Shown here one piece after another: positions 8,658-17,048 of a stretch of DNA of 54,436 nt (its first letter is position 1; each line of letters opens with the position of its first letter). The notes below the pieces were generated by a model, which saw only the letters and a list, made by a program, of their open reading frames with translations, did no database searches and had not been told where the DNA came from. The DNA comes from Streptomyces sp. NRRL B-24085 (lineage in GTDB: Bacteria; Actinomycetota; Actinomycetes; Streptomycetales; Streptomycetaceae): assembly GCF_001282115.1 (NCBI RefSeq), contig NZ_LJBR01000057.1:1-54436 (forward strand), in the 5' to 3' direction. The translations under genes and the position numbers were made by a program.

Positions 8658-8667
8658 AAAACGTTTT
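8658..8667. promoter_or_regulatory. LacI-type operator upstream of the GH106 gene
   Basis: AAAACGTTTT, a perfect 10-bp palindrome with central CG, lies 44 bases upstream of the GH106 start. The same core appears before the LacI gene at 13743-13752, and a variant lies in the promoter at 8542-8570. Confidence 0.7.
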
Positions 8668-8710
8668 TGATCCGTGAGAGTGTCCCGGCCGTAGTCGGAA
8701 GGACCCATCC

Positions 8711-11700
8711 GTGATCTCTCCAGCCCTGCAACGGCTCTTCGACGACCCGCCCCGGGACTTCGGCCCCACCCCGCTGTGGTGGTGGTCCGGCGCGAAGGTC
8801 ACCCGTGACCGCCTGGCCTGGCAGCTCCGCCGGTTCGCGGACGGCGGCGTGCACAACCTCGTGGTGATCAACCTGGCCCCGGCCGGCCCGACCTTCGGCG
8901 CCCGGACCGACGACCCGGTGTGGTTCGGCGAGGAGTGGTGGGCCCGCTTCGAGGACGCCTGCGAGATCGCCGGGGACCTGGGCACGCGCCTGTGGTTCTA
9001 CGACCAGATCGGCTTCTCCGGCGCCAACGTCCAGGGGAGCATCACCCGCCGCCGGCCCGAGGCGGCGGGCCGCGCCCTGCGCTCGCGCCGCGCGGCGGTC
9101 TCGGGCGGCACGGTCGCCCTGCACGGCGGCGAGACACTGCTGGGAGCGTACGACGGCTCGGGCGCCCGCTTGCCGGTCACCGGCCCGGCGCACGTCGACG
9201 CCCCGGACGGCACCGAGGTCCGCCTGGTCCTCGCCGTCCCCACGGCGTTCGACTACCTGAACCCCGCAGCCGTCGGACTCCTGTTCGACGCCATTCACCG
9301 CGAGTACGACCGCCGCGTACCCGAACACCTGGGCAACGTCATCGCGGGCAGCTTCCAGGACGAACTGCCCGCCACCAACTCCTGGACCGCCCGCTTCCCC
9401 GAGGAGTTCCGGACCCGGCGCGGCTACGACCTCCTCGACCACCTGCCCGCCCTCTTCACGGGGAACGACTCCGACCGGGCCCGGAAGATCCGCGCCGACT
9501 ACTACGCCGTCCGCGCCGAACTCACCGAGGAGGCCCTGTTCCGCCCCCTGGCCGCCTGGCACGAGGAGCGCGGCCTGCTGCTGGGCTGCGACCAGAGCCA
9601 CCCCGCCCGCTCCGGCTACCCGGCCCAGTCCACGCAGCTCTACACCGACTACTTCCGCACCCACCGCTGGTACAGCGCCGCCGGCAGCGACCACCACGGC
9701 GACGCCAAGGTGCACTCCTCCATGGCCCACCTCTACGGGCACGAGAGGGTCTGGATCGAGTCGTTCCACTCCTCCGGCTGGGGCGGCACCCTGGAGGAGA
9801 CCTACGACTGGCTGCTGCCGTTCCTGCGCAGCGGCGCCAACCTCTACAACCCGCACGCCAGTTACTTCGGCACCGCGGGCGGCTGGTTCGAGTGGGCGCC
9901 GCCGTCCACCGACTGGCGCCAGCCCTACTGGCGGCAGTACCCCGCCTTCTCCCGGGCCGTCGCCCGGATCTGCTCGATCCTGTCCTGGGGCACGTACAGC
10001 GCCGACGTGGCGGTCCTGCACCCCACCGCCACCATGCAGGCGCTCCTTCCCCTGGACGCCCCCGTCCAGCACTTCGGCGACGGCCGCCTCGGCGCGGCCC
10101 ACGCCGACGTCGACGAGACCCAGCGCCACTACCTGGAGCTGTGCGGCACCAACAACTGGCTTCAGCCCGCCGTCGGTTCCCTCGACCGCCACCGCGTCTC
10201 CTTCGACGTCATCGACGACGCCTCCGTCCAGGGCGCCAAGGCCGGCGACGGGGCCCTGCGCGTCAGGGACCTGGCGTACACCGCGGTCCTGCTGCCCTCC
10301 GCGAGCGTCCTGGAGCACGAGACGGCCCGCAGGCTGACGGAACTCCTCGACGCCGGAGGACGCGTCGTGGTCGTCGGCCGCCCGCCGGAACGGGCGGCCG
10401 GGCTCGCCGGTGACGACTCCGTGGTGGCGGCGCTCGCGGAGCATCCGCGCCTGGAGCGGGTGGCCGACGCCGAGGCCGGTGCGGCAGCGGTGGCCGGCGC
10501 CGCCGGATACGCGACGGGGGAGGTGCCGCTGCTGGTCCGGAGGAAGGGCGACTCCGCGGTCGCGCTGGTCACGGGGGCGTTCCCGGACGCCCGTAGGCAT
10601 CCGCCGGAGGGCCGCCACGAGATCGACCCCGCGCGCTACGCCCGTACCTCCACCGTCACCGTGCGGGCCCCGGTCGCCGAGGCCGAGATCTGGAACCCGG
10701 CGACCGGCACCCGCCGCCCGGGGCGGGTCACCGTCACCGACGGCGTCTCGACCGTCGAGGTGCCCCTGGAGGGTGCCCCCGCCGTCCTCGTAGTATGGCG
10801 CGAGGGGCCGCCCGCGGCCGCCGTGCCCCCGCCGCCCACGGCGCCGACGGAGACCGTCGACCTGTCGGGTGGATGGGAGGGCCGTCTCGTTCCCACCATG
10901 GACAACACCTGGGGCGACCTGGCCCTGCCCGCCGGGGCCACCCTGGAGGAACCGCAGACCTGGACCATGCGGTGGACCGAGACCGGGGACTCCTGGGAGC
11001 CGGCCCGGGCGACCTACGGCAACCGCGTCCGCGTCCTGCCACCCGTTCCCGCCCACCAGGCGCCGCCGCCCCTGGACAGCGTCGCCGTCGCACAAGTCCT
11101 CTCGGGCGCACGAGAGTTGGCCCCCTCGGACTGGGGTGTCTCCCTCTACTCGTCCAGTCGCGGCATCCCCGACCCGGACGGTCTGCTCGGCAACAAGGGC
11201 CTGGTCCCCGAGGAGTTCGTGCGCGTCCCCGTGCCCATGTCCGGGACGGTCGCCCGGGTCAGGACCGTCGTGGAGACCGGCCACCGCGGACCCGCCGACC
11301 TGCACGTCGGCGCGGCGGCGGTCAAGCGCGTGTGGTGGAACGGCAGTCCGCTGGAGACCGGCGGCGGCTACCTGGCGTCGGCCCGGGTGCGGGTCGAACG
11401 GGCCCGCAACGTCCTGGAGTACGAGCTGTCCGACGCCCAGGACCGGCCGCAGACCATCTCGGGCGCCGCCGACACCCCGCTGGGCAGCTACTTCTGCCTG
11501 TCCCACCCGGACGGGTTCGCGCCCCGCCCGCTGTTCATGCGGCTGCCCGACGGCGTACGACCGGACGGCGGCGTGACCTACCGCGGCCGGATCGGCGTCC
11601 CCGGCGCGGGGGTGGCGGCCGTCCTCGTCGTGGGCGCGGCGGTGGGCGTGACCGTCCTGCTGGACGGAGCCGTCGTGGCCCGGCAGGAGAAGACCGAGTA

Positions 11701-12634
11701 CTACGAGTCCGACTGGGGCGCGGTACCGATGTTCTTCCGGCATGCACTGACACTGGACGGCGGCGACCACGTCCTCGACCTGGTGGCCGACAGCACCGAC
11801 GCACGGGACGGGATCTACGTCGACCTCGTGGCGGACACGACGGCCCTGGTCAGCGGCCCCGGTTGGGAGGCCCGGACGGGGGAGTGGCAGGGCGTCGCCG
11901 TCGAACACGAGGGCCGCTGGGGGGAGTTGCAGCACTGCGGCGCCGCGGTACGCCCGCATCCGCTGCCCGGGGCGGCCTGGCTGGCCGGAGACCCGGTGCT
12001 CGGCTCCGCCGTGCTGCCCCTGCGGTCCACCGACGACGTCCGGGAGGCGCGACAGCGCTTCCGGTTCACCGTGCCGGCGGGAACCGTCTCCCTCGACCTG
12101 CCCCTGGAGCTCCCGGCCCGGGTGAGTGTCGACGACGGCCCCGAACTGGAGCTGGACGGAGACGAGTTGAGGCTGGACCGGCCCCTCGGCAAGGCCGTCG
12201 AGTGCGAAGTCGTCACCGCTCCCACAGCCGTGCTGCGCGGCGGCTCCGCCTGGCGCGGACCGGTACGGGTGTGCACGGTACCGGCGCCCCTGCCGCTCGG
12301 GGAGTGGGGCGCGCTGGGGCTGGGCGGCTGGAGCGGGGGCGTGACCTACGCGCGGACGCTCACGGTGCCGGCCGGGTCCGACCCGGTGCTGGACCTGGGG
12401 CGGGTGCGCGGCAGCGTCGAGGTGCGCGTCGACGGTGCACCCGTCGGCGAGGGGTTCTGCGCGCCGTACCGCTTCGAGCTGCGCGGGAGCGCCGGGCGTA
12501 CCGTCCGCCTGGAGGTGACCGTCCGCAACACCCTGGCCCCCTACCTCGCCGAGGCCACGCCGACTGCCTGGGCCTTCCCCTCCCAGCTGCCCTCCGGACT
12601 GCTGGGACCGGTGACGCTAGAACGGCGCGTCTGA
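8711..12634 (+). CDS. GH106-type glycosidase (alpha-L-rhamnosidase family), 1307 aa
   Basis: A very large enzyme with no signal peptide, so probably cytoplasmic. The first ~450 residues carry GH106-like landmarks: GPTPLWWWSGAKVTRD, DLGTRLWFYDQIGFSG, and FQDELPATNSWTARFPEEF followed by RRGYDLLDHLPALF. The remainder contains beta-rich modules that would bind or position polysaccharide. GH106 enzymes remove alpha-L-rhamnose from pectic and other rhamnosides by inversion. GTG at 8711 follows GGAAGGA. The 3' end overlaps the convergent LacI gene by 18 bases. It is divergent from the MFS-isomerase operon and shares its operator element. An intracellular location implies that oligosaccharides are imported first (inference). 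Confidence 0.85.
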   Translation: MISPALQRLFDDPPRDFGPTPLWWWSGAKVTRDRLAWQLRRFADGGVHNLVVINLAPAGPTFGARTDDPVWFGEEWWARFEDACEIAGDLGTRLWFYDQIGFSGANVQGSITRRRPEAAGRALRSRRAAVSGGTVALHGGETLLGAYDGSGARLPVTGPAHVDAPDGTEVRLVLAVPTAFDYLNPAAVGLLFDAIHREYDRRVPEHLGNVIAGSFQDELPATNSWTARFPEEFRTRRGYDLLDHLPALFTGNDSDRARKIRADYYAVRAELTEEALFRPLAAWHEERGLLLGCDQSHPARSGYPAQSTQLYTDYFRTHRWYSAAGSDHHGDAKVHSSMAHLYGHERVWIESFHSSGWGGTLEETYDWLLPFLRSGANLYNPHASYFGTAGGWFEWAPPSTDWRQPYWRQYPAFSRAVARICSILSWGTYSADVAVLHPTATMQALLPLDAPVQHFGDGRLGAAHADVDETQRHYLELCGTNNWLQPAVGSLDRHRVSFDVIDDASVQGAKAGDGALRVRDLAYTAVLLPSASVLEHETARRLTELLDAGGRVVVVGRPPERAAGLAGDDSVVAALAEHPRLERVADAEAGAAAVAGAAGYATGEVPLLVRRKGDSAVALVTGAFPDARRHPPEGRHEIDPARYARTSTVTVRAPVAEAEIWNPATGTRRPGRVTVTDGVSTVEVPLEGAPAVLVVWREGPPAAAVPPPPTAPTETVDLSGGWEGRLVPTMDNTWGDLALPAGATLEEPQTWTMRWTETGDSWEPARATYGNRVRVLPPVPAHQAPPPLDSVAVAQVLSGARELAPSDWGVSLYSSSRGIPDPDGLLGNKGLVPEEFVRVPVPMSGTVARVRTVVETGHRGPADLHVGAAAVKRVWWNGSPLETGGGYLASARVRVERARNVLEYELSDAQDRPQTISGAADTPLGSYFCLSHPDGFAPRPLFMRLPDGVRPDGGVTYRGRIGVPGAGVAAVLVVGAAVGVTVLLDGAVVARQEKTEYYESDWGAVPMFFRHALTLDGGDHVLDLVADSTDARDGIYVDLVADTTALVSGPGWEARTGEWQGVAVEHEGRWGELQHCGAAVRPHPLPGAAWLAGDPVLGSAVLPLRSTDDVREARQRFRFTVPAGTVSLDLPLELPARVSVDDGPELELDGDELRLDRPLGKAVECEVVTAPTAVLRGGSAWRGPVRVCTVPAPLPLGEWGALGLGGWSGGVTYARTLTVPAGSDPVLDLGRVRGSVEVRVDGAPVGEGFCAPYRFELRGSAGRTVRLEVTVRNTLAPYLAEATPTAWAFPSQLPSGLLGPVTLERRV

Positions 12635-13633
12635 GGGCGTCCGCGTGGAGTCCCGCAGGACCAGCCCCGGTGCGAACACCCGCGCCTCGTGGGTGTGTTC
12701 GGCGCGGGCCTCCACCTCGTCCAGGAGCATCTCGACGGCCGCCCGGCCGAGCTCCTCGACCGGCTGGCGGACCGTCGTGAGGGTGGTGCCGACGAAGCTC
12801 GCGATGTCCAGGTCGCCGTACCCGACCACCTGGACGTCCTCCGGGATCTTCACCCCGCGCTCGCCCAGTGCCCGGCACAGGCCCGCCGCGAGGAAGTCGT
12901 TGGTGCAGAACACGCCGTCGGGCAGCTCGTCGAGGCCGTGCGCGATTGCGCTGCCGTACGCCACCGTCATCTCCTCGGCGACGACCTGGCCGAGACGGGC
13001 CTCGCGCCGGGTGCGCACGGCCTGGCGGGCGCCCTGGTAGCGGTCGGCGCACTGGCGGATGGTGCGCTCGCCGTTCACGACGAGGATGTCCCGGGCCCCG
13101 CGGTCCATGAGGTGCTGCACGGCCATGCGGCCGCCGGCGATGTCGTCCACGGAGACCGAGCAGCCCTCCTGGGCGGGCATCGCGCGGTCCGCCAGCACCA
13201 GCGGGATGCCGCGCTCGCGCAGCCTCGACAGCCGGGTGGGGTCGGCGCTGAGCGGGACCACCACGGCGCCGACCGCCCGCTGTTCGATCAGCATGGTGAA
13301 GTAGCCCTCCTCCCGTTCCGGCGCGTCCCCGCTGTCGCACAGGACGAGGGAGTAGCCGTGCTCGTAGGCCGCGTCCGCGGCGCCGCGCGCGATGCGCGAG
13401 TAGAAGGAGTTGGCCACGTCCGGCAGCACCAGGCCGATCGACGAGGAGTGCCCGGTGCGCAGACCGGCGGCTCCCGGATGGGGGACGTAGTCGAGGGCGG
13501 CGACCGCGTCGCGGACCCGGGCCGCGGTGCGTGCGTTGACCCGCTCGGGTCGGTTCAGGACGTTCGACACCGTGGAGACCGAGACGCCGGCGGCGGCCGC
13601 GACGTCCTGGATACGGGCGGGGCGAACCGACAT
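12617..13633 (-). CDS. LacI-family regulator of the GH106 locus
   Basis: A 338-residue repressor beginning MSVRPARIQDVAAAAGVSVS with a canonical LacI helix-turn-helix, then a hinge (PHPGAAGLRTGHSSSIGLVL) and an effector-binding domain with VFCTNDFLAAGLCRAL and VQVVGYGDLDIASFV. ATG at 13633 has GAGGGGGTGG upstream. It overlaps the end of the GH106 gene tail-to-tail. An AAAACGTTTT operator lies 110 bases upstream of its start, and similar sites sit at both GH106-locus promoters, so it most likely controls the locus and itself (inference). Confidence 0.92.
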   Translation of the reverse strand: MSVRPARIQDVAAAAGVSVSTVSNVLNRPERVNARTAARVRDAVAALDYVPHPGAAGLRTGHSSSIGLVLPDVANSFYSRIARGAADAAYEHGYSLVLCDSGDAPEREEGYFTMLIEQRAVGAVVVPLSADPTRLSRLRERGIPLVLADRAMPAQEGCSVSVDDIAGGRMAVQHLMDRGARDILVVNGERTIRQCADRYQGARQAVRTRREARLGQVVAEEMTVAYGSAIAHGLDELPDGVFCTNDFLAAGLCRALGERGVKIPEDVQVVGYGDLDIASFVGTTLTTVRQPVEELGRAAVEMLLDEVEARAEHTHEARVFAPGLVLRDSTRTPSDAPF

Positions 13634-14141
13634 GACGTCCACCCCCTCGCTGTTGCGGCCGTACGACCAGGCAGGACCAGGAAGGACGCAGTCCTCGGAC
13701 GCTCCTCCAGACGGGCGACGCAAGTCTACCCCGGTCGTGGATAAAACGTTTTCCGCACCGTGGTGCGGCAGAACCCCCATGCGAGGGCGCGGCCCGCGGC
13801 GGACCGAGGGCGGCCGCTACGACTCTCCTGGGACCCCGCATCGAAAATCCGGCGAACCTGCACACCGTTCACCGGCCGGCCACGCGGAAACTGAACGGTG
13901 GTCATGAATGCCTGGGCGCAGGGCTCTTTGGTGGCGGAGTGTCCGTCTTGGGCACCTCACGGAGATGAAGGCGCGGAAACCGCTCCAGCAAATCCTGTGA
14001 AGAAACAGGTGGATCGGGTGACCGTGTTGCGACGGCCGTGAAGCCGGCAGCGGCAACTTGCCGCCGGGCACACCCGGCTGACTGGCCGTGTCCATGCCCG
14101 GCGTGCTTCCATCCGGTGTCCCCCCTCCTTGAGGATTGCTC
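13634..14141. other. Long spacer with operator and inverted repeats
   Basis: About 500 bases separate the LacI gene from the small leader-peptide gene. The spacer holds a TAGACT hexamer facing the LacI gene (13728-13723), the AAAACGTTTT operator (13743-13752), a 9-bp inverted repeat CACCGTTCA/TGAACGGTG (13863-13871 and 13892-13900), and a short hairpin CCTGT...ACAGG near 14000. GC-rich hairpins follow near 14050-14080. An open frame from ATG 13904 would encode a 45-residue peptide, but it has no convincing ribosome site. No known riboswitch was recognised. Confidence 0.5.
13743..13752. promoter_or_regulatory. LacI-type operator upstream of the LacI gene
   Basis: AAAACGTTTT lies inside GGATAAAACGTTTTCC, a nearly symmetric extended site, 110 bases upstream of the LacI start. 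It matches the core upstream of the GH106 gene, which suggests autoregulation. Confidence 0.7.
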
Positions 14142-14162
14142 ATGCGAAAGGAACCGCGCGCC

Positions 14163-14360
14163 ATGAACGTCACCCCCCACATCGAGGCAGCCGAGCTCAC
14201 CGACGCCGACCTGGACACCGTCGCCGGTGGCGTCGCCGCCGCGACCGCTGCCGGTGTCCACCTCCAGGTGGCGCACCTCGAGGTCTGCGCCGACGCCGGT
14301 GCCTTCGTCTCCGCCGAGGGTGTCGCGCTCGGTGTCAACGCCCACGTCGGCGTGAACTGA
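14163..14360 (+). CDS. Orphan RiPP-precursor-like peptide, 65 aa
   Basis: A small peptide whose first 23 residues (MNVTPHIEAAELTDADLDTVAGG when joined in order MNVTPHIEAA + ELTDADLDTVAGG) look like the leader of double-glycine-type peptides such as class II lanthipeptide and nitrile-hydratase-leader precursors. The following 42 residues are rich in Ala, Val, Gly and His, with alternating hydrophobic positions (VHLQVAHLEV), one Cys, one Ser and one Thr. It is therefore a poor lanthipeptide core. ATG at 14163 follows AAAGGAA. ATG at 14142, after GAGGA, would add MRKEPRA. No LanM, LanT, radical-SAM or YcaO gene lies within the window nearby. A strong terminator follows at once, so it is probably monocistronic. 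Confidence 0.7.
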   Translation: MNVTPHIEAAELTDADLDTVAGGVAAATAAGVHLQVAHLEVCADAGAFVSAEGVALGVNAHVGVN

Positions 14361-14373
14361 CCGCACGCCTGCC

Positions 14374-14404
14374 ACGGGCCCCGGATCACCGATCCGGGGC
14401 CCGT
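14374..14404 (+). terminator. Strong hairpin terminator after the small peptide gene
   Basis: A perfect 14-bp stem (ACGGGCCCCGGATC and its complement) closes on the three-base loop ACC, 13 bases after the stop codon. Confidence 0.85.
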
Positions 14405-14516
14405 CGTCGTCCCGTGTCCCACCGCGCGCCACCGCGGGCTCCTTCGGGGAAGACGGTGACGCCGACGGCCCGCGCGATGCCATGCTGGCAGCCTCGGAGC
14501 GTTCCAGGAGGCCCTC

Positions 14517-15305
14517 ATGCACGAGCAGCCGTCCCTTCTCGCCGCGCTGGTGTCCGCCCTGCGGGCCGGTTCGATCGAAGTCGTCGATCTCACCTCGCCG
14601 TTGTCGTCGTCCACGCCCGTGATCCAACTGCCGCCGGAGTTCGGCCAGACGGCGGTCTTCGAACTGGAGGAGATCAGCCGGTACGACGACCGCGGACCGG
14701 CCTGGTACTGGAACAACTTCCGCAGCGGAGAGCACACCGGCACCCACTTCGACGCCCCGAACCACTGGGTGACCGGAAAGGACCTCGCCGACGTGGCGTC
14801 CGTACCGCCGGGACGGCTGATCGCCCCCGCCGCCGTACTGGACTTCACCGAGGAGGCGGCCAAGGACCCGGACTTCCTCGTGGAGGTGGACCACGTGAAG
14901 ACCTGGGAGGAGCGCAACGGGCGCCTGCCGGACGGGGGTTGGCTGCTCCTGCGCACGGGCTGGGACGCCCGCTCGCACTCCCAGGAAGCCTTCCTGAACG
15001 CCGACGAGAACGGCCCGCACACCCCCGGTCTGTCCCCGGAGTGCGCGCGCTGGGTGGCCGAGGAGTCGCCCGTGATCGGCCTCGGGGTGGAGACGGTCGG
15101 CACGGACGCCGGGCGCGGGCATTCCTTCGAGCCCGCCTTCCCCTGCCACTCCTACCTGATGGGCAGCGACAAGTACGGCCTGACCCAGCTCCGCAACCTC
15201 GACGCGCTGCCCGCCACGGGCAGTGTCGTCGTCGCGGGGCCGCTGCCCATCGTCGCGGGCTCCGGCTCCCCGGCGCGCGTGCTGGCACTGGTGGAGCGGT
15301 CATGA
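14517..15305 (+). CDS. Cyclase-family metal hydrolase (kynurenine formamidase-like)
   Basis: A 262-residue enzyme of the cyclase/KynB superfamily. The metal-binding signature is EHTGTHFDAPNHW, with His73, His77, Asp79 and His83. Further family features are VDLTSPLSSSTPVIQLPPEF at the start and GVETVGTDAGRG late in the protein. Relatives hydrolyse formylkynurenine, isatin or cyclic amides. ATG at 14517 follows CAGGAGG. Its stop overlaps the ATG of the ThDP enzyme by four bases (ATGA), so the two are translationally coupled and probably act in one pathway. The substrate is unknown. KynB in tryptophan breakdown is an alternative, but no other kyn genes are present. Confidence 0.87.
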   Translation: MHEQPSLLAALVSALRAGSIEVVDLTSPLSSSTPVIQLPPEFGQTAVFELEEISRYDDRGPAWYWNNFRSGEHTGTHFDAPNHWVTGKDLADVASVPPGRLIAPAAVLDFTEEAAKDPDFLVEVDHVKTWEERNGRLPDGGWLLLRTGWDARSHSQEAFLNADENGPHTPGLSPECARWVAEESPVIGLGVETVGTDAGRGHSFEPAFPCHSYLMGSDKYGLTQLRNLDALPATGSVVVAGPLPIVAGSGSPARVLALVERS

Positions 15306-16942
15306 GGGTCGCGGAGGCCGTCGGACGGGCCCTGCACACGGCCGGCGTCGAGCAGGTCTTCGGCGTCGTCGGATCCGGGAACTTCCACCTGACCAACGCG
15401 CTCGTCGCGGCCGGCGCGCGCTTCGTCGCCGCACGCCACGAGGGCGGTGCGGCCACGATGGCCGACGCCTACGCGCGCGTGAGCGGCACGGTGGCCGCCG
15501 TCAGCGTCCACCAGGGGCCCGGGCTGACGAACGCGATGACGGGCGTCGCCGAGGCGGCCAAGAGCCGCACACCGCTCGTGGTGCTCGCGGCCGAGGTCAC
15601 CCGGCCGACCTCCAACTTCCACGTCGACCAGGACGCGCTGGGCGCCGCGGTGGGCGCGGTGCCGCTGCGGATCACCTCGGCCGAGGACGCCGTGGAACAG
15701 GCGGTCGCGGCGGTGCGGCGGGCGCTGCACGAGCGGCGCACGGTGCTCCTCAACCTCCCCCTGGAGGTACAGGCGGCGGAGGTTCCCGACGGGATCCTCG
15801 CCCAGGTGGCCCCTGTGCCGCGTCGCCCCGCGGTCGCACCGGACGCCTCCGGCGCGGCGGCTCTTGCGCGGGTGTTGGAGCAGGCGCGGCGACCGGTCTT
15901 CGTGGCCGGCCGCGGTTCCCGCTCACCCGGAGCCCGGGATGCCCTGGAAGCCCTCGCCGAGCGCTGCGGCGCGCTGCTGGCCACCTCGGCCGTCGCGCGC
16001 GGCCTGTTCCACGGCAACCCCTGGTCGCTCGACGTCTCCGGGGGCTTCGCATCGCCCCTGGCGGCCGAACTCATCGGCGGCGCCGACGTGATCGTCGGCT
16101 GGGGCTGCGCACTGAACATGTGGACCATGCGGCACGGCGCCCTCATCGGAGCCGGCACGACCGTGGTCCAGGTCGACGACGACCCCGCGGCCCTCGGCGC
16201 GCACCGGGAGCTGCATCTCGGGGTCACCGGCGACGTCGAACTCACCGCGCGACACGTCCTGGCGGCCTCCGGCGACAGACGGCAGGGCCTGCGCACCCCC
16301 GACATCGCCGAGGCCGTCGCCGCACGGGTGCGCTGGCGTGACGTGCCCTACGAGGACACGGGCACCCGCGACCGGATCGATCCCCGCACCCTCAGCATCG
16401 CGCTGGACGACATCCTCCCGGCGGAGCGGGTGATCGGCGTCGACTCCGGCAACTTCATGGGCCACCCCAGCATGTTCCTGTCGGTGCCGGACCAGGACGG
16501 CTTCTGCTTCACGCAGGCCTACCAGTCGATCGGCCTCGGTCTCGCCACCGCGATCGGTGCGGCCCTGGCCCGCCCGGACCGGCTGCCGGTGGCCGCGCTC
16601 GGCGACGGGGGCGCGCTGATGGGCGCCGCCGAACTGGACACCGTACGGCGGCTCGGGCTGCCCATGGTCGTCGTCGTGTACAACGACGACGGCTACGGGG
16701 CGGAGGTGCACCACTTCGGGCCCGGCGGACACCCGCTCGACACGGTGGTGTTCCCGCCGACCGACATCGCGGCCGTGGCTCGTGGCTACGGCTTCGACGC
16801 GGTGACCGTACGCACGCGGACGGATCTGAAGCCCGTGGCGGACTGGGTCGCGGGACCGCGCTCCGCCCCGCTGCTGATCGACGCCAAGGTGGTGCGGGAC
16901 CGCGGGGCGTGGTGGCTGGAGGAGGCCTTCCGGGGGCACTAG
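15302..16942 (+). CDS. Thiamine-diphosphate-dependent enzyme (acetolactate synthase-like)
   Basis: A 546-residue protein with the three-domain plan of ThDP decarboxylase/ligases. The N-terminal pyrimidine domain has AARHEGGAA with catalytic Glu47. The central domain includes VFVAGRGSRSPGA. The C-terminal pyrophosphate domain has GDGG at 434-437 followed by NDDGYGAE at 461, the ThDP motif. Members join or decarboxylate 2-oxo acids. The coupled cyclase-family hydrolase suggests one small catabolic or biosynthetic step pair rather than branched-chain amino acid synthesis, since no regulatory subunit (IlvN) follows. FAD use cannot be judged. Confidence 0.88.
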   Translation: MRVAEAVGRALHTAGVEQVFGVVGSGNFHLTNALVAAGARFVAARHEGGAATMADAYARVSGTVAAVSVHQGPGLTNAMTGVAEAAKSRTPLVVLAAEVTRPTSNFHVDQDALGAAVGAVPLRITSAEDAVEQAVAAVRRALHERRTVLLNLPLEVQAAEVPDGILAQVAPVPRRPAVAPDASGAAALARVLEQARRPVFVAGRGSRSPGARDALEALAERCGALLATSAVARGLFHGNPWSLDVSGGFASPLAAELIGGADVIVGWGCALNMWTMRHGALIGAGTTVVQVDDDPAALGAHRELHLGVTGDVELTARHVLAASGDRRQGLRTPDIAEAVAARVRWRDVPYEDTGTRDRIDPRTLSIALDDILPAERVIGVDSGNFMGHPSMFLSVPDQDGFCFTQAYQSIGLGLATAIGAALARPDRLPVAALGDGGALMGAAELDTVRRLGLPMVVVVYNDDGYGAEVHHFGPGGHPLDTVVFPPTDIAAVARGYGFDAVTVRTRTDLKPVADWVAGPRSAPLLIDAKVVRDRGAWWLEEAFRGH

Positions 16943-17048
16943 GGCGGTCACGGGAGTCCCGCACTCCGCCCGCAGGCGGGAAAAAGCAGAAGCGGGGCGC
17001 CCCTGGGGTGTGCCAGCCTGACCCGCCGGACTACCCAGGGGAGCATCG

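Noticed and set aside
8543..11959. A very long minus-strand open frame opposite the GH106 gene
   Set aside because: Its composition (Gly, Arg, Val, His-rich with no domain) is that of a shadow frame. The plus strand has a clear enzyme with a ribosome site.
13904..14041. A 45-codon small gene in the spacer before the leader peptide
   Set aside because: It has no good ribosome site, no recognisable features and weak third-position GC bias; kept only as a remark.
14163..14360. Calling the small peptide a lanthipeptide
   Set aside because: The core has one Cys and almost no Ser or Thr, and no lanthionine synthetase is nearby.
16967..16985. Terminator after the ThDP gene
   Set aside because: The hairpin is short and the following A-rich run has the wrong polarity for the plus-strand transcript.
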